A stretch of 64,000 nucleotides of DNA, from contig CAVSAJ010000004.1 of the NCBI GenBank assembly GCA_963725895.1, forward strand, positions 1 to 64,000. The letters are read 5' to 3'. Origin of the DNA: Bog-473 sp963725895 (GTDB lineage: Bacteria; Actinomycetota; Acidimicrobiia; Acidimicrobiales; RAAP-2). Below are positions 41,477 to 48,887 of this stretch, piece by piece. How positions within the stretch are numbered: position 1 is the first letter of the stretch; every line of letters starts with the position of its first letter. Both the position numbers and the translations under genes were made by a program. Under the pieces are notes generated by a model that saw only the letters and a list, made by a program, of their open reading frames with translations, was not told the DNA's origin and searched no databases.

Positions 41477-41514
41477 GTTTCCACATCGTCACCGCTGTGT
41501 TTCGAGTGCGTTAA
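41477..41514 (-). promoter_or_regulatory. Four-half-site GlnR box upstream of amt-glnB
   Basis: Read on the minus strand: TTAAC-N6-GAAAC-N6-GTGAC-N6-GAAAC. This matches the published actinobacterial consensus gTnAC-n6-GaAAC-n6-GTnAC-n6-GAAAC in all but the first, weakly conserved base. It lies 123 bp before the amt start, a normal distance for GlnR activation under nitrogen limitation. Confidence 0.75.
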
Positions 41515-41599
41515 TCCACAATTCCTGAGGCCATCGGGCCTCCATGGATCTGGACCCACCGGGCGGGCGGCGGGGTCGCACCACTACGATCTCCCGGTC

Positions 41600-42280
41600 G
41601 TGCCCCATGAGGAGCAGCCCTCGCCGACGCCGCACGACCCGACGGCCGCGCACGACCCGACGGCAGCGCACGACCCGACGGCAGCGCACGACCCGACGGC
41701 AGCGCACGACCCGGCGACGGCGCACGACCCGGCGACGGCGCACGACCCGGCGGCGGCGCATGACCCGGCGGACGGGCGCGTGGCTCCGCTGCGCGGTGCC
41801 GAGGTGCAGATCGACGGGCGCCACGTCGCTGCCATCGTCGTCGGGATCGTGCTCGTGACCCTGGCCGTCCTCGTCGTGGTGTTCACAGCGATCGGCATCC
41901 ACAAGAACCGCCAGATAGACAACCTCCGTGACCGGGGCGTCCCGGTCACCGTCGCGATCACGTCGTGCCAGGGGCTCCTCGGAGGCAGCGGCAGCAACGG
42001 GGCCGGGTACTCGTGCCGGGGCACGTACGAGCTGGGTGGCCACAGGTACAGCGAATTGGTGCCTGGCACCGCGTTCCACGCACCCGGTGACACAGTCCCC
42101 TCGGTGGCCGTGCCCGGGGACCCGGCATTGATCTCGCCGGTGTCCATCGCCGACTCCGAGCACGCGTCGAACGGTGTCTACGTGCTGCCAGGTGTCCTGC
42201 TGGTGATCCTCGTCGCCATCGTGAGTGTGCTGATGCTCCGGCGACGAAGGGAGTCCTCGGGTGCAGGCGACCCGGCATGA
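41600..42280 (+). CDS. Two-TM membrane protein with repetitive His-Asp-Pro tail
   Basis: 226 aa from GTG 41600. N-terminal cytoplasmic tail of eight 6-residue repeats (HDPTAA to HDPAAA), then TM1 (IVVGIVLVTLAVLVVVFTAI), an extracytoplasmic domain with two Cys and a glycine-rich loop (CQGLLGGSGSNGAGYSCRGT, DUF3592-like in pattern), TM2 (VLPGVLLVILVAIVSVLM) and a basic end. Function unknown. It is divergent from amt, with the GlnR box between them, so it could share nitrogen control. Confidence 0.6.
   Translation: MPHEEQPSPTPHDPTAAHDPTAAHDPTAAHDPTAAHDPATAHDPATAHDPAAAHDPADGRVAPLRGAEVQIDGRHVAAIVVGIVLVTLAVLVVVFTAIGIHKNRQIDNLRDRGVPVTVAITSCQGLLGGSGSNGAGYSCRGTYELGGHRYSELVPGTAFHAPGDTVPSVAVPGDPALISPVSIADSEHASNGVYVLPGVLLVILVAIVSVLMLRRRRESSGAGDPA
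41633..41776. repeat. 18-bp in-frame tandem repeat, 8 units
   Basis: The unit CACGACCCGACGGCAGCG, with the later units drifting to CACGACCCGGCGACGGCG, keeps the reading frame and encodes HDPTAA-type repeats. The near-identical middle units indicate recent slippage or expansion. Confidence 0.9.
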
Positions 42281-42308
42281 TCCCGCCTGGGTTCGCTGAG
42301 TCGGAGCC

Positions 42309-42905
42309 TCAGGTAGGCGGCGTGTAGCGCTTGTTCGCCCGCGGCCGTGGTCCGTTCGTCGGCCGTGCGCCGTTGCGTCGTGGCGCGGTGGGCGCATCGG
42401 CTTGGACACGCTTGAGTGCCTGCTGCAGTCGGTAGGCCGTGACCAGGTACCACGCTCCACCGAGCAAGAAGGGGATGCCGAAGCCCCAGTAGTGCAGGTT
42501 GAAGACCGCCAGACCGTAAAGGGCCATGGTGATTCCCTGGAAGAGCCGCTTGCGCAGCAGCGACGACACCAAGATGAGCACCGACATCCCGAGGATCACG
42601 TAGGTGAGCTCGTCGTAGACCGTGGTGCTGAGATGGTGGCTCTTCGCGTAGTCGATGGACGCCGAGCTGATGATGATGCCGATGACGGCGGCGAGCGGTC
42701 CGGCGACCAGACCGATTGCCCGCTCCTTGTCGTCAGAGTGACGGATGGCGTCCTCAAGATCCTCGACCGAACGATCGTCCCTGACGGTGTTCTTGCGGTC
42801 AGCATCGTCGTCGGGCTGCACGATCGTGTACTTCAGGCGCTGCCAGCGCGTCATCGCGGTGTCGCCATCGCCTTCAGGGCGGTCAGTGTCTCCACTCGCG
42901 GGCAC
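42309..42905 (-). CDS. Predicted membrane protein, unknown function
   Basis: 198 aa from GTG 42905; ATG 42854 (MTRWQRLKYT) is an equally good start. A charged N-terminus is followed by four hydrophobic stretches (AIGLVAGPLAAVIGIIISSA, LTYVILGMSVLILVSSLL, GITMALYGLAVFNLHYW, IPFLLGGAWYLVTAYRL) and a Lys/Arg/Pro-rich tail. No family recognised. Confidence 0.65.
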   Translation of the reverse strand: MPASGDTDRPEGDGDTAMTRWQRLKYTIVQPDDDADRKNTVRDDRSVEDLEDAIRHSDDKERAIGLVAGPLAAVIGIIISSASIDYAKSHHLSTTVYDELTYVILGMSVLILVSSLLRKRLFQGITMALYGLAVFNLHYWGFGIPFLLGGAWYLVTAYRLQQALKRVQADAPTAPRRNGARPTNGPRPRANKRYTPPT

Positions 42906-42991
42906 GAGGGAAGGCTACCGCTCTCTCTTGAACGGTCCATTTCCCCCAGATTTCGGGAAGATTTCCTTCGAGCCCCGGGGTCGTGCCTCGC

Positions 42992-43105
42992 TCCAGCAGG
43001 GCCGGACCCTGGTCCAGCAGGGCCGGACCCTGGTCCAGCAGGGTCGCACCCAGTCCAGCAGTGGCGCCGGATCCCGATCCAGCAGGGTCGCACCCCGTCC
43101 AGCAG
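42992..43105. repeat. Imperfect ~21-bp tandem repeat
   Basis: TCCAGCAG recurs at 42992, 43013, 43034, 43054, 43078 and 43098. The first three units (TCCAGCAGGGCCGGACCCTGG type) are nearly identical. It fills the gap between a membrane-protein gene and the second P-II gene. No coding meaning seen. Confidence 0.8.
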
Positions 43106-43193
43106 GAGGACAGGCGACCTCGGGCATCGTTAACGTGCTCGGTGTGGGCGTGCACGAGGGCTGTGCTCGCCTCGGATCGCGAGGAGCGCCGAG

Positions 43194-43532
43194 ATGAAGC
43201 TGGTGGTGGCAGTCGTCAAACCGTTCAAGCTCGACGACGTGAAGAACGTCCTCGAGAACATGGGGATCCAAGGCATGACGCTCACCGAGGCGCAGGGCTT
43301 CGGGCGCCAGAGGGGTCACACGGAGAACTACCGAGGCGCCGAGTACCAAGTCGACTTCGTGCCGAAGCTGCGCGTCGAGGTGCTCGTCGAAGACGACCGG
43401 GCCGAGGCCGTGGTCGACGCCATCGTGTCCTCGGCTTCGACCGGCAAGATCGGCGACGGCAAGGTCTGGGTCGTCCCGGCCGAGACGGTCGTGCGCGTGC
43501 GCACCGGCGAGCGCGGGGCCGACGCTCTCTAG
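43194..43532 (+). CDS. Second nitrogen regulatory P-II protein
   Basis: 112 aa, a close paralogue of the glnB product at 39.4 kb: same T-loop frame GFGRQRGHTENYRGAEYQV with Tyr51, same GKIGDGKVWVVP and the same C-terminus GERGADAL. RBS GAGGAG before ATG. It lies alone, without an amt neighbour, so it may have a separate signalling target. Confidence 0.93.
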   Translation: MKLVVAVVKPFKLDDVKNVLENMGIQGMTLTEAQGFGRQRGHTENYRGAEYQVDFVPKLRVEVLVEDDRAEAVVDAIVSSASTGKIGDGKVWVVPAETVVRVRTGERGADAL

Positions 43533-43678
43533 CCCGGCCCTTGAGTGGACCCGTCGGGTGCCTCCGTGGCTGCCGATCCGACCCTCGGCGCACTCGCGCA
43601 GCAGCCGCCCGGAGTGCGGTCGCAGAGGACGGAGCAGACCCGGGCGCGGCGTCGGGAGCAGGGCTACTGTGTGCGGCC

Positions 43679-44101
43679 ATGAGCCCACGTGAACTGGACC
43701 TCTCGAAGATCTGGCTGTTCTCGACCTCATCGGCGAAGGACCTGCGCACCATCCGGCGCGCGCTCGAAGAGGTGACGGTCCCGGCCGGCCGGATGCTTTG
43801 CGAACAAGGGACCATCGGACGGGAGTTCTTCCTCATCGTCAAGGGTCAGGCAGCCGTGCGGCGCAACAACCGCAAGGTGGCGACGCTCGGTCCGGGACAG
43901 TACTTCGGCGAGATGGCGTTGCTCGATCGGCGGCCGCGCTCGGCCACGGTGATCTCGGAGACCGAGATGACGCTGCTCGTGCTGGGGCAGCGTCAGTTCA
44001 ACGGCGTGCTCGACGCCGTCCCGGCGCTCTCCCGCAAGATGCTCGCCGCCATGGCCACCCGCTTGCGCGAGGCGGACGATCGAGCCATGGCCGCCATCTA
44101 G
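43679..44101 (+). CDS. Single-domain cyclic-nucleotide-binding protein
   Basis: 140 aa consisting of only a cNMP-binding fold: ALEEVTVPAGRMLCEQGTIG, FFLIVKGQAAVRR, and the phosphate-binding cassette FGEMALLDRRPRSATVI with the conserved Glu and Arg. There is no DNA-binding helix-turn-helix, so it is not a CRP-type regulator by itself. TACTGT (43665-43670) 8 nt before ATG suggests a leaderless mRNA. Confidence 0.88.
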   Translation: MSPRELDLSKIWLFSTSSAKDLRTIRRALEEVTVPAGRMLCEQGTIGREFFLIVKGQAAVRRNNRKVATLGPGQYFGEMALLDRRPRSATVISETEMTLLVLGQRQFNGVLDAVPALSRKMLAAMATRLREADDRAMAAI

Positions 44102-44138
44102 GCGTGCCTCTAGGGGGTCCGTCTCCCGGGCTCCCCCT

Positions 44139-44212
44139 GGTTGTTCTGAGCCTGTCGGGTTGTTCTGAACCGGCCGGGCTGACTCTGAACCCGTCGGGTT
44201 GCTTTGAACCCG
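44139..44212. repeat. Degenerate ~19-bp tandem repeat, 4 units
   Basis: Units of the form GGGTTGTTCTGAACCCGTC begin near 44139, 44157, 44176 and 44196. They lie between the cNMP-protein stop and the aquaporin gene. Confidence 0.7.
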
Positions 44213-44329
44213 CACTGCGGCGCCGGCCACGTCGGCAGGCGCCCCGCGGCACGAGCATCCGCCACCCGGGCGGGACGCGCTGCGAGAATTCCCCCGTCCG
44301 ATTCCTCGCCTTGGACAGGGGGTTCACTC

Positions 44330-45058
44330 ATGGCGGACTACAAGAAGCTCTTGGCCGAATTCCTGGGCACGCTGATCTTGGTCGTGATCGCGGTCGGGGT
44401 GGCCACCGAGTCCTTCGGGTTCAAGCTCTTCGGGCTCAGCTACGCCGCCGGGGTCGTCGCGACTGCGCTCGCCTTCGGCCTCGTGCTCGTCGCCCTCGTC
44501 TATGCCATCGGCCCTATCTCGGGCTGCCACGTGAACCCCGCGGTGACGCTCGGCTTCATTTCGGCGGGCCGCATGAAGCTGGTCGAGGGGGTCTCGTACC
44601 TCGTGGCGCAGTTCGCGGGCGGCATCGTCGGCGCCTACCTCCTCTACTGGATGTTCACCACCTCACCGCTCTACCACAAGGGAATTCAGGGACTCGGGAC
44701 CGACGGCTACGGGAAACAGTCCCACCTGCTCGTGAGCCAGGGGGGCGCGTTCCTGATCGAGGTGGTACTCACCGCCATCTTCGTCACCGTCGTCCTCTTC
44801 GCCACGCACAAGGCGGCGATCAAGGGTGCGACCGGCGTGGCCATCGGCTTCGGCCTGGTAATCGTGCACCTCATCGGCATCCCGCTGACGGGAACCTCGG
44901 TCAACCCGGCCCGGAGCCTCGGGCCGGCGCTGGTGGTCGGTGGCACGGCGCTCAGCCAGGTCTGGGTGTTCATCGTGGCACCGCTGGTGGGCGCAGTCAT
45001 CGCCGCGTTCATCCATTTCGTGCTGGCCGACCTGTCCAAGGACGAGATCGTGGCCTGA
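44330..45058 (+). CDS. MIP family aquaporin/glycerol-type channel
   Basis: 242 aa from ATG 44330 with AGGGGG upstream. Six TM helices plus two NPA half-helices: SGCHVNPAVTLG and GTSVNPARSLGPALV. The length and the lack of the GlpF-type insert point to a water-selective aquaporin, but selectivity is not settled by the sequence alone. Confidence 0.93.
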   Translation: MADYKKLLAEFLGTLILVVIAVGVATESFGFKLFGLSYAAGVVATALAFGLVLVALVYAIGPISGCHVNPAVTLGFISAGRMKLVEGVSYLVAQFAGGIVGAYLLYWMFTTSPLYHKGIQGLGTDGYGKQSHLLVSQGGAFLIEVVLTAIFVTVVLFATHKAAIKGATGVAIGFGLVIVHLIGIPLTGTSVNPARSLGPALVVGGTALSQVWVFIVAPLVGAVIAAFIHFVLADLSKDEIVA

Positions 45059-45209
45059 ATCCGGCACACAGTGAGGCGCGTCCGAAGCTTGAAGCTTTTA
45101 CTGCTCGCCTACCGCAGGGCATCGGAACGCGACTATCGCGTAGCGCGACGAATGAACGAGAGCTGATGACTGCGGCGAGACGACGAGGCCTCGTGCAGAC
45201 GACGGCGCG

Positions 45210-45320
45210 TTAGTCGACCTTGTTGAATTGCTCCGGTCCTACCCGAACAGCAATTGCGATGACGACGAGGACGAACGCCCACGCAAGAATGACGGTGATG
45301 AGGCTGGCGGTGGAGCTCAT
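45210..45320 (-). CDS. 36-aa single-TM membrane miniprotein
   Basis: ATG 45320 is preceded by a near-perfect RBS (CTAGGAGGAAGC). The product MSSTASLITVILAWAFVLVV continues with IAIAVRVGPEQFNKVD: one transmembrane helix with a short charged C-terminus. It lies alone between the convergent-facing aquaporin gene and the PPOX gene. No homologue known to me; the RBS and clean hydrophobic profile make it a real gene candidate. Confidence 0.6.
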   Translation of the reverse strand: MSSTASLITVILAWAFVLVVIAIAVRVGPEQFNKVD

Positions 45321-45532
45321 GCTTCCTCCTAGGTGGCCGGCCCAGGCGAATGCGAAACCAGGGCTCTCTAGGATCGACTGTGAACCCACGAGGGATCCTT
45401 GTCAAGAAAGTACGTCGTTCCTGACCGATCCGCAGAGCTCACCGCCGCTGGGCGGCGCGGCCAGGGTGGGCAACGGGCTTGCGATGCGCTGCCGTGGCGG
45501 CCGAGGGAGCCCGCTCCCGCTACCGTCGGGGC

Positions 45533-45958
45533 ATGGACCTTGCCGACGCGCTCACCTTTGCCCGGGATCGCAAGCACGGAGTGCTGGCCACGATCCGCGC
45601 CAACGGCCGACCCCAGCTGTCGAACATCATGTTCGTGCCCGGCGATGGCGACTCGCTGGTCATCTCGGTCACCGACGACCGCGCCAAGACCGCCAACCTG
45701 CGCCGCGACCCGCGCGCATCGCTCTACGTCGTGGGTGACACATTCTGGCAGTACGTCGTGATCGAGGCCATGGCCGAACTCTCGCCGGTGGCCGCCGACC
45801 CGCACGACGCCACGGTGGACACACTCGTCGCCTATTACCGGGCCGGGCAGGGCGAACACCCGGACTGGGAGGACTACCGAGCTGCCATGGTCGCGGATCG
45901 CCGGCTCGTGATCACGCTGCGGCCCGAGCGCGCCTACGGCATCGCGGCCTCGGGCTGA
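45533..45958 (+). CDS. PPOX-class F420-dependent oxidoreductase
   Basis: 141 aa, split-barrel fold: ALTFARDRKHGVLATIRANG, RPQLSNIMFVPG, ISVTDDRAKTANLRRDPRAS, LYVVGDTFWQYVVIEAMAEL. The family reduces substrates with F420H2 or FMN. TACCGT (45521-45526), 6 nt before ATG, points to leaderless translation. The stop is 4 bp from the convergent Fe-S oxidoreductase end. Confidence 0.88.
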   Translation: MDLADALTFARDRKHGVLATIRANGRPQLSNIMFVPGDGDSLVISVTDDRAKTANLRRDPRASLYVVGDTFWQYVVIEAMAELSPVAADPHDATVDTLVAYYRAGQGEHPDWEDYRAAMVADRRLVITLRPERAYGIAASG

Positions 45959-45961
45959 GCC

Positions 45962-48049
45962 TCAGCCGGCAGGCTGGGGTTCGGGCTCGGGCTCGCGGGT
46001 CGTCGCCGCGGCACCGTCGCCGCCGGCAGGGCCCAACGACTCCTCCACGAGCTGGGAGAGGTCGAGGACGCGCACGTCGTCCTCTCTGCTATGGGCGCGC
46101 ACCGCGTCATCGAGCATGATCATGCAATACGGGCACGCAGTCGACACCACGTCCGCGCCCGTTCCGAGCGCCTCGTCGGTGCGCTCCATGTTGATCCGCT
46201 TGCCGATCGTCTCTTCGAGCCACATGCGCGCCCCGCCGGCCCCGCAACAGAAGCCACGCTCCTTGCAGCGCCGCATCTCGATCTGTTCGACACCGGGGAT
46301 GGCGCTCAGCACCGTGCGCGGCTCTTGGATCACCCGGTTGTGGCGGCCGAGATAGCACGGATCGTGGTAGGTGACCTTGCCCGAGTAGGCCGATCCGGGG
46401 ACGAGCTTGCCCTCCTTCACGAGGTGCTCGAGCAGTTGTGAGTGATGGATCACCTCGTAATTGCCGCCGAGTGCGGGGTACTCGTTCTTGATGGTGTTGA
46501 AGCAGTGCGGACAGCTGGCGACGATCTTCTTGGCGCCGACCCCGTCGAGCGTGCCGATGTTCAGCTTGCTCTGCTCCTGATAGAGGTACTCGTTGCCCAG
46601 ACGGCGCACGGGATCGCCGGTGCAGGACTCCTTCGGGCCCAAGATCGCGAAGGTGACGCCGGCCCGGTGCAACATGCGGGCGGTGGCCTGGACACCCTTG
46701 CGCGCCCGTTCGTCGAGGGCGCCGGCACACCCGACCCAGTACAGGTATTCCACGTCGTCGGGGATGGTGTCGGTGACGACCGGGACCTCGAAGTCGAGGC
46801 TCCGCGTCCACTCGGTCCGCTTCGCCTGGCCGAGACCCCAGGGGTCGCCCTGGTTCTCCACGTTGCGCAGCATGAGACCCGCCTCGGAGGGGAACTCCGA
46901 CTCCATCAGCACCTGATAGCGCCGCATGTCGACGATGGCATCGATGTGCTCGATGTCGACCGGGCACTCGTTCACGCAGGCGCCGCACGTGGTGCAGGCC
47001 CACAACACGTCGGGGTCGATGACGTTGGGCACGACCGCCGTCTGCTCGCCCTCGCCGGTCAGAAGAGGATCTGCACTGGCGAACATGTTGTCGCGCAGGT
47101 TCATGATCAGCAGCTTCGGCGACAGTGGCTTGTCGGTGGTCCAGGCGGGGCAGGCTGACTGGCAACGACCGCACTCGGTACAGGTCGCGAAGTCGAGCAT
47201 CTGTTTCCAGGTGAAGTGACCGATCTCGCCCACACCGAACACGGTGTCCTCGTCGACGTTCTCCATGTCCATGTCGGGGGTGCTGCCCAGGGCGCCGAGC
47301 GCGCGCGGCCGCCGGGAGAACGCCACGTTGATGGGCGCAATGAAGATGTGCAGATGCTTCGAGTAGGCGATGAAGACGATGAAGCCCGAGATGACGGCGA
47401 CGTTCAGGATGAGGAAGACGGTGGCGAGCACCGAATTGGTTCCTGCGCCGAGCGGATGGAGCAGTTTGGCCACCGCGTGCGACGCAAAGGCACCCCAGCC
47501 GTAGGGAAACTGGGTGGGGTTCGTATTGACCTGCGCACCGCGGTAGAGGAGCAGCGTGATGATGACGCCCGCGATCATGAGGAGGACGAGCCAGGCGGCG
47601 CCGGTGTGCGAGCCGTAGAAGCGGGACTTGCGTTCGAGTCGCTGGGGCGCATTCCTCAGCCTGATGATGGAGAAGGTGATCAGCGCCAGCAACACCGCGC
47701 AGGCGAAGAAGTCCTCAATAAAACCCACCCAGTCCCAGCGCCCGATACCCGGGATGTGGAAGTACTTGTTGAAGAGGTCGCCGTAGGCCTCGATGATCGT
47801 GAGCAGCAGGATCGTAAAGCCCCACATGGTGAAGAAGTGGGCCAGGCCGGGCACGGTCCACTGCAGGAGCTTGCGCTGCCCGGCCACCTCGGTGACCTCG
47901 GCCTCGGCCCGGCGGCTGATCGGACCACGGGTGCGCGAGGGGTCCGGCTTCCCGGAGCGGATCAGCCGGGACAGCCAGTGGAAGCGCTTGGCCGCGATGC
48001 CAAAGCCGACCACCGTGACTCCGATGCCCAAAATGATCCTGATCGCCAC
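45962..48049 (-). CDS. Membrane-bound Fe-S oxidoreductase, HdrD/GlpC-like
   Basis: 695 aa, GTG start with GAGGAGC. The N-terminal third has about five TM helices (NarI-like cytochrome-b-type module). Two ferredoxin clusters follow: CTECGRCQSACP and CTTCGACVNECP. Then come two cysteine-rich CCG domains, with SCPHCFN and DPCYLGRHN...CCGAGGARMW in the expected order. It passes electrons between a quinone pool and an unknown partner. Such proteins sit next to acyl-CoA or lactate oxidation genes elsewhere; here no partner flavoprotein is adjacent. Confidence 0.9.
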   Translation of the reverse strand: MAIRIILGIGVTVVGFGIAAKRFHWLSRLIRSGKPDPSRTRGPISRRAEAEVTEVAGQRKLLQWTVPGLAHFFTMWGFTILLLTIIEAYGDLFNKYFHIPGIGRWDWVGFIEDFFACAVLLALITFSIIRLRNAPQRLERKSRFYGSHTGAAWLVLLMIAGVIITLLLYRGAQVNTNPTQFPYGWGAFASHAVAKLLHPLGAGTNSVLATVFLILNVAVISGFIVFIAYSKHLHIFIAPINVAFSRRPRALGALGSTPDMDMENVDEDTVFGVGEIGHFTWKQMLDFATCTECGRCQSACPAWTTDKPLSPKLLIMNLRDNMFASADPLLTGEGEQTAVVPNVIDPDVLWACTTCGACVNECPVDIEHIDAIVDMRRYQVLMESEFPSEAGLMLRNVENQGDPWGLGQAKRTEWTRSLDFEVPVVTDTIPDDVEYLYWVGCAGALDERARKGVQATARMLHRAGVTFAILGPKESCTGDPVRRLGNEYLYQEQSKLNIGTLDGVGAKKIVASCPHCFNTIKNEYPALGGNYEVIHHSQLLEHLVKEGKLVPGSAYSGKVTYHDPCYLGRHNRVIQEPRTVLSAIPGVEQIEMRRCKERGFCCGAGGARMWLEETIGKRINMERTDEALGTGADVVSTACPYCMIMLDDAVRAHSREDDVRVLDLSQLVEESLGPAGGDGAAATTREPEPEPQPAG

Positions 48050-48142
48050 GAATGCTCCTCGCTACCTGCGACGTGGAGGCGGCGGAATTGCGAGCGCCAC
48101 CTGGGATGTACAAACGCCCAGAGGATAGTGTGGCAACCGCTC

Positions 48143-48213
48143 GCGGGCGTAGTTCAGAGGCAGAACATCAGCTTCCCAAGCTGAGAACGCGGGTTCGATT
48201 CCCGTCGCCCGCT
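48143..48213 (+). tRNA. tRNA-Gly (CCC anticodon)
   Basis: 71 nt without CCA. Acceptor stem GCGGGCG (48143-48149) pairs with CGCCCGC (48206-48212). Anticodon stem TCAGC/GCTGA encloses loop TTCCCAA, anticodon CCC. T-arm CGGGTTCGATTCCCG. It closely resembles the E. coli glyU sequence as I remember it. It is the attachment gene of the downstream island: its 3' part is duplicated at 56.2 kb. Confidence 0.95.
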
Positions 48214-48217
48214 CTCG
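48171..48217 (+). repeat. Island att core, copy 1 (inside tRNA-Gly)
   Basis: A 47-bp segment starting in the anticodon arm and running 4 bp past the tRNA end, repeated exactly at 56197-56243. The next 17 bases are also similar (CAAAC and CGCAGGTCA conserved). Confidence 0.92.
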
Positions 48218-48282
48218 TCAAACACCGCAGGTCAAGCCAGGGATCGGCTGGAGGTCACTCGAGGGTTCGCGGAACGGCCGTC

Positions 48283-48347
48283 GTGCCACGCACGTGCCAC
48301 AGCGTGCCACAGAGAAGGGCGCGTTCTCAGCTACAGAAACTGAGAAC
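48283..48347. other. Putative integrase arm sites and inverted repeat, copy 1
   Basis: GTGCCAC-type 10-bp repeats begin at 48283, 48294 and 48304. An inverted repeat follows: GTTCTCAG (48323-48330), 9 bp, CTGAGAAC (48340-48347). The left half with flanks, GCGTTCTCAGCT, is the exact reverse complement of 12 bases of the tRNA anticodon 3' side (48179-48190). Paired tandem arm sites next to a core are typical of lambda-type att sites. Confidence 0.6.
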
Positions 48348-48525
48348 GGACATGAGAGTTAATCGGTGTAGCGGCGATTTCGGGAAGACGGATTGCGCGA
48401 TGTTGCGGGACCGCACCATCGCCCCGAACCATTGGCGTCCAGGGGCATCCGACTAGAAACAAGCATAAGAACCCCCCTCAGGCTGACGGACCGCGCCTCA
48501 AACTCGGCGGCTGCTGTGGGAAGGC

Positions 48526-48657
48526 TTACTTCTTGCCCCAGACAGCGCGGATCGTCTCGTAGTCGAGAACCTTTGGTGGCCCAAAGGGCCGGTCGCGCCA
48601 GGCCATCCAGATCAGAGGAACGCCGACGAGCTCTAGCTCGCTCTCGATGACCGGCAT
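48526..48657 (-). CDS. 43-aa ORF, possibly the remnant of a larger gene
   Basis: ATG 48657 to TAA 48526. The peptide contains PVIESELELVGVPLIWMAWR and ends DYETIRAVWGKK. The composition looks protein-like, unlike neighbouring shadows, and the frame stays open for some codons upstream of the ATG without a good RBS, so it may be the C-terminal end of a lost gene at the island's left edge. Confidence 0.35.
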   Translation of the reverse strand: MPVIESELELVGVPLIWMAWRDRPFGPPKVLDYETIRAVWGKK

Positions 48658-48887
48658 CCACGCTGCTCGCCGATCACCGCACCGAAGCTCTCCTCGCTCT
48701 CGTCAACTACCGGTTCTGTGTCCGGAGCGCTGAACAAGTGGAGCTGGTCGGGGGCGCTGCGGCAGCACATGATTGACGGCGTCGACCGGTCAAGGTCGTT
48801 GCAACAAAAGAGTGGGGCTCGCGGACGACGATGGCAAATGCCACCGGGGTGTGTCCCCGAGCGTCCGGCCCGGAGTTTCGTGCTCGA

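Noticed and set aside
41633..41776. Possible CRISPR array
   Set aside because: The units are contiguous and in frame, with no spacers and no cas genes; it is a coding minisatellite.
48359..48661. A 100-aa minus-strand ORF at the island's left edge
   Set aside because: Low-complexity Arg-rich shadow; the adjacent frame at 48526-48657 has a better protein-like sequence.
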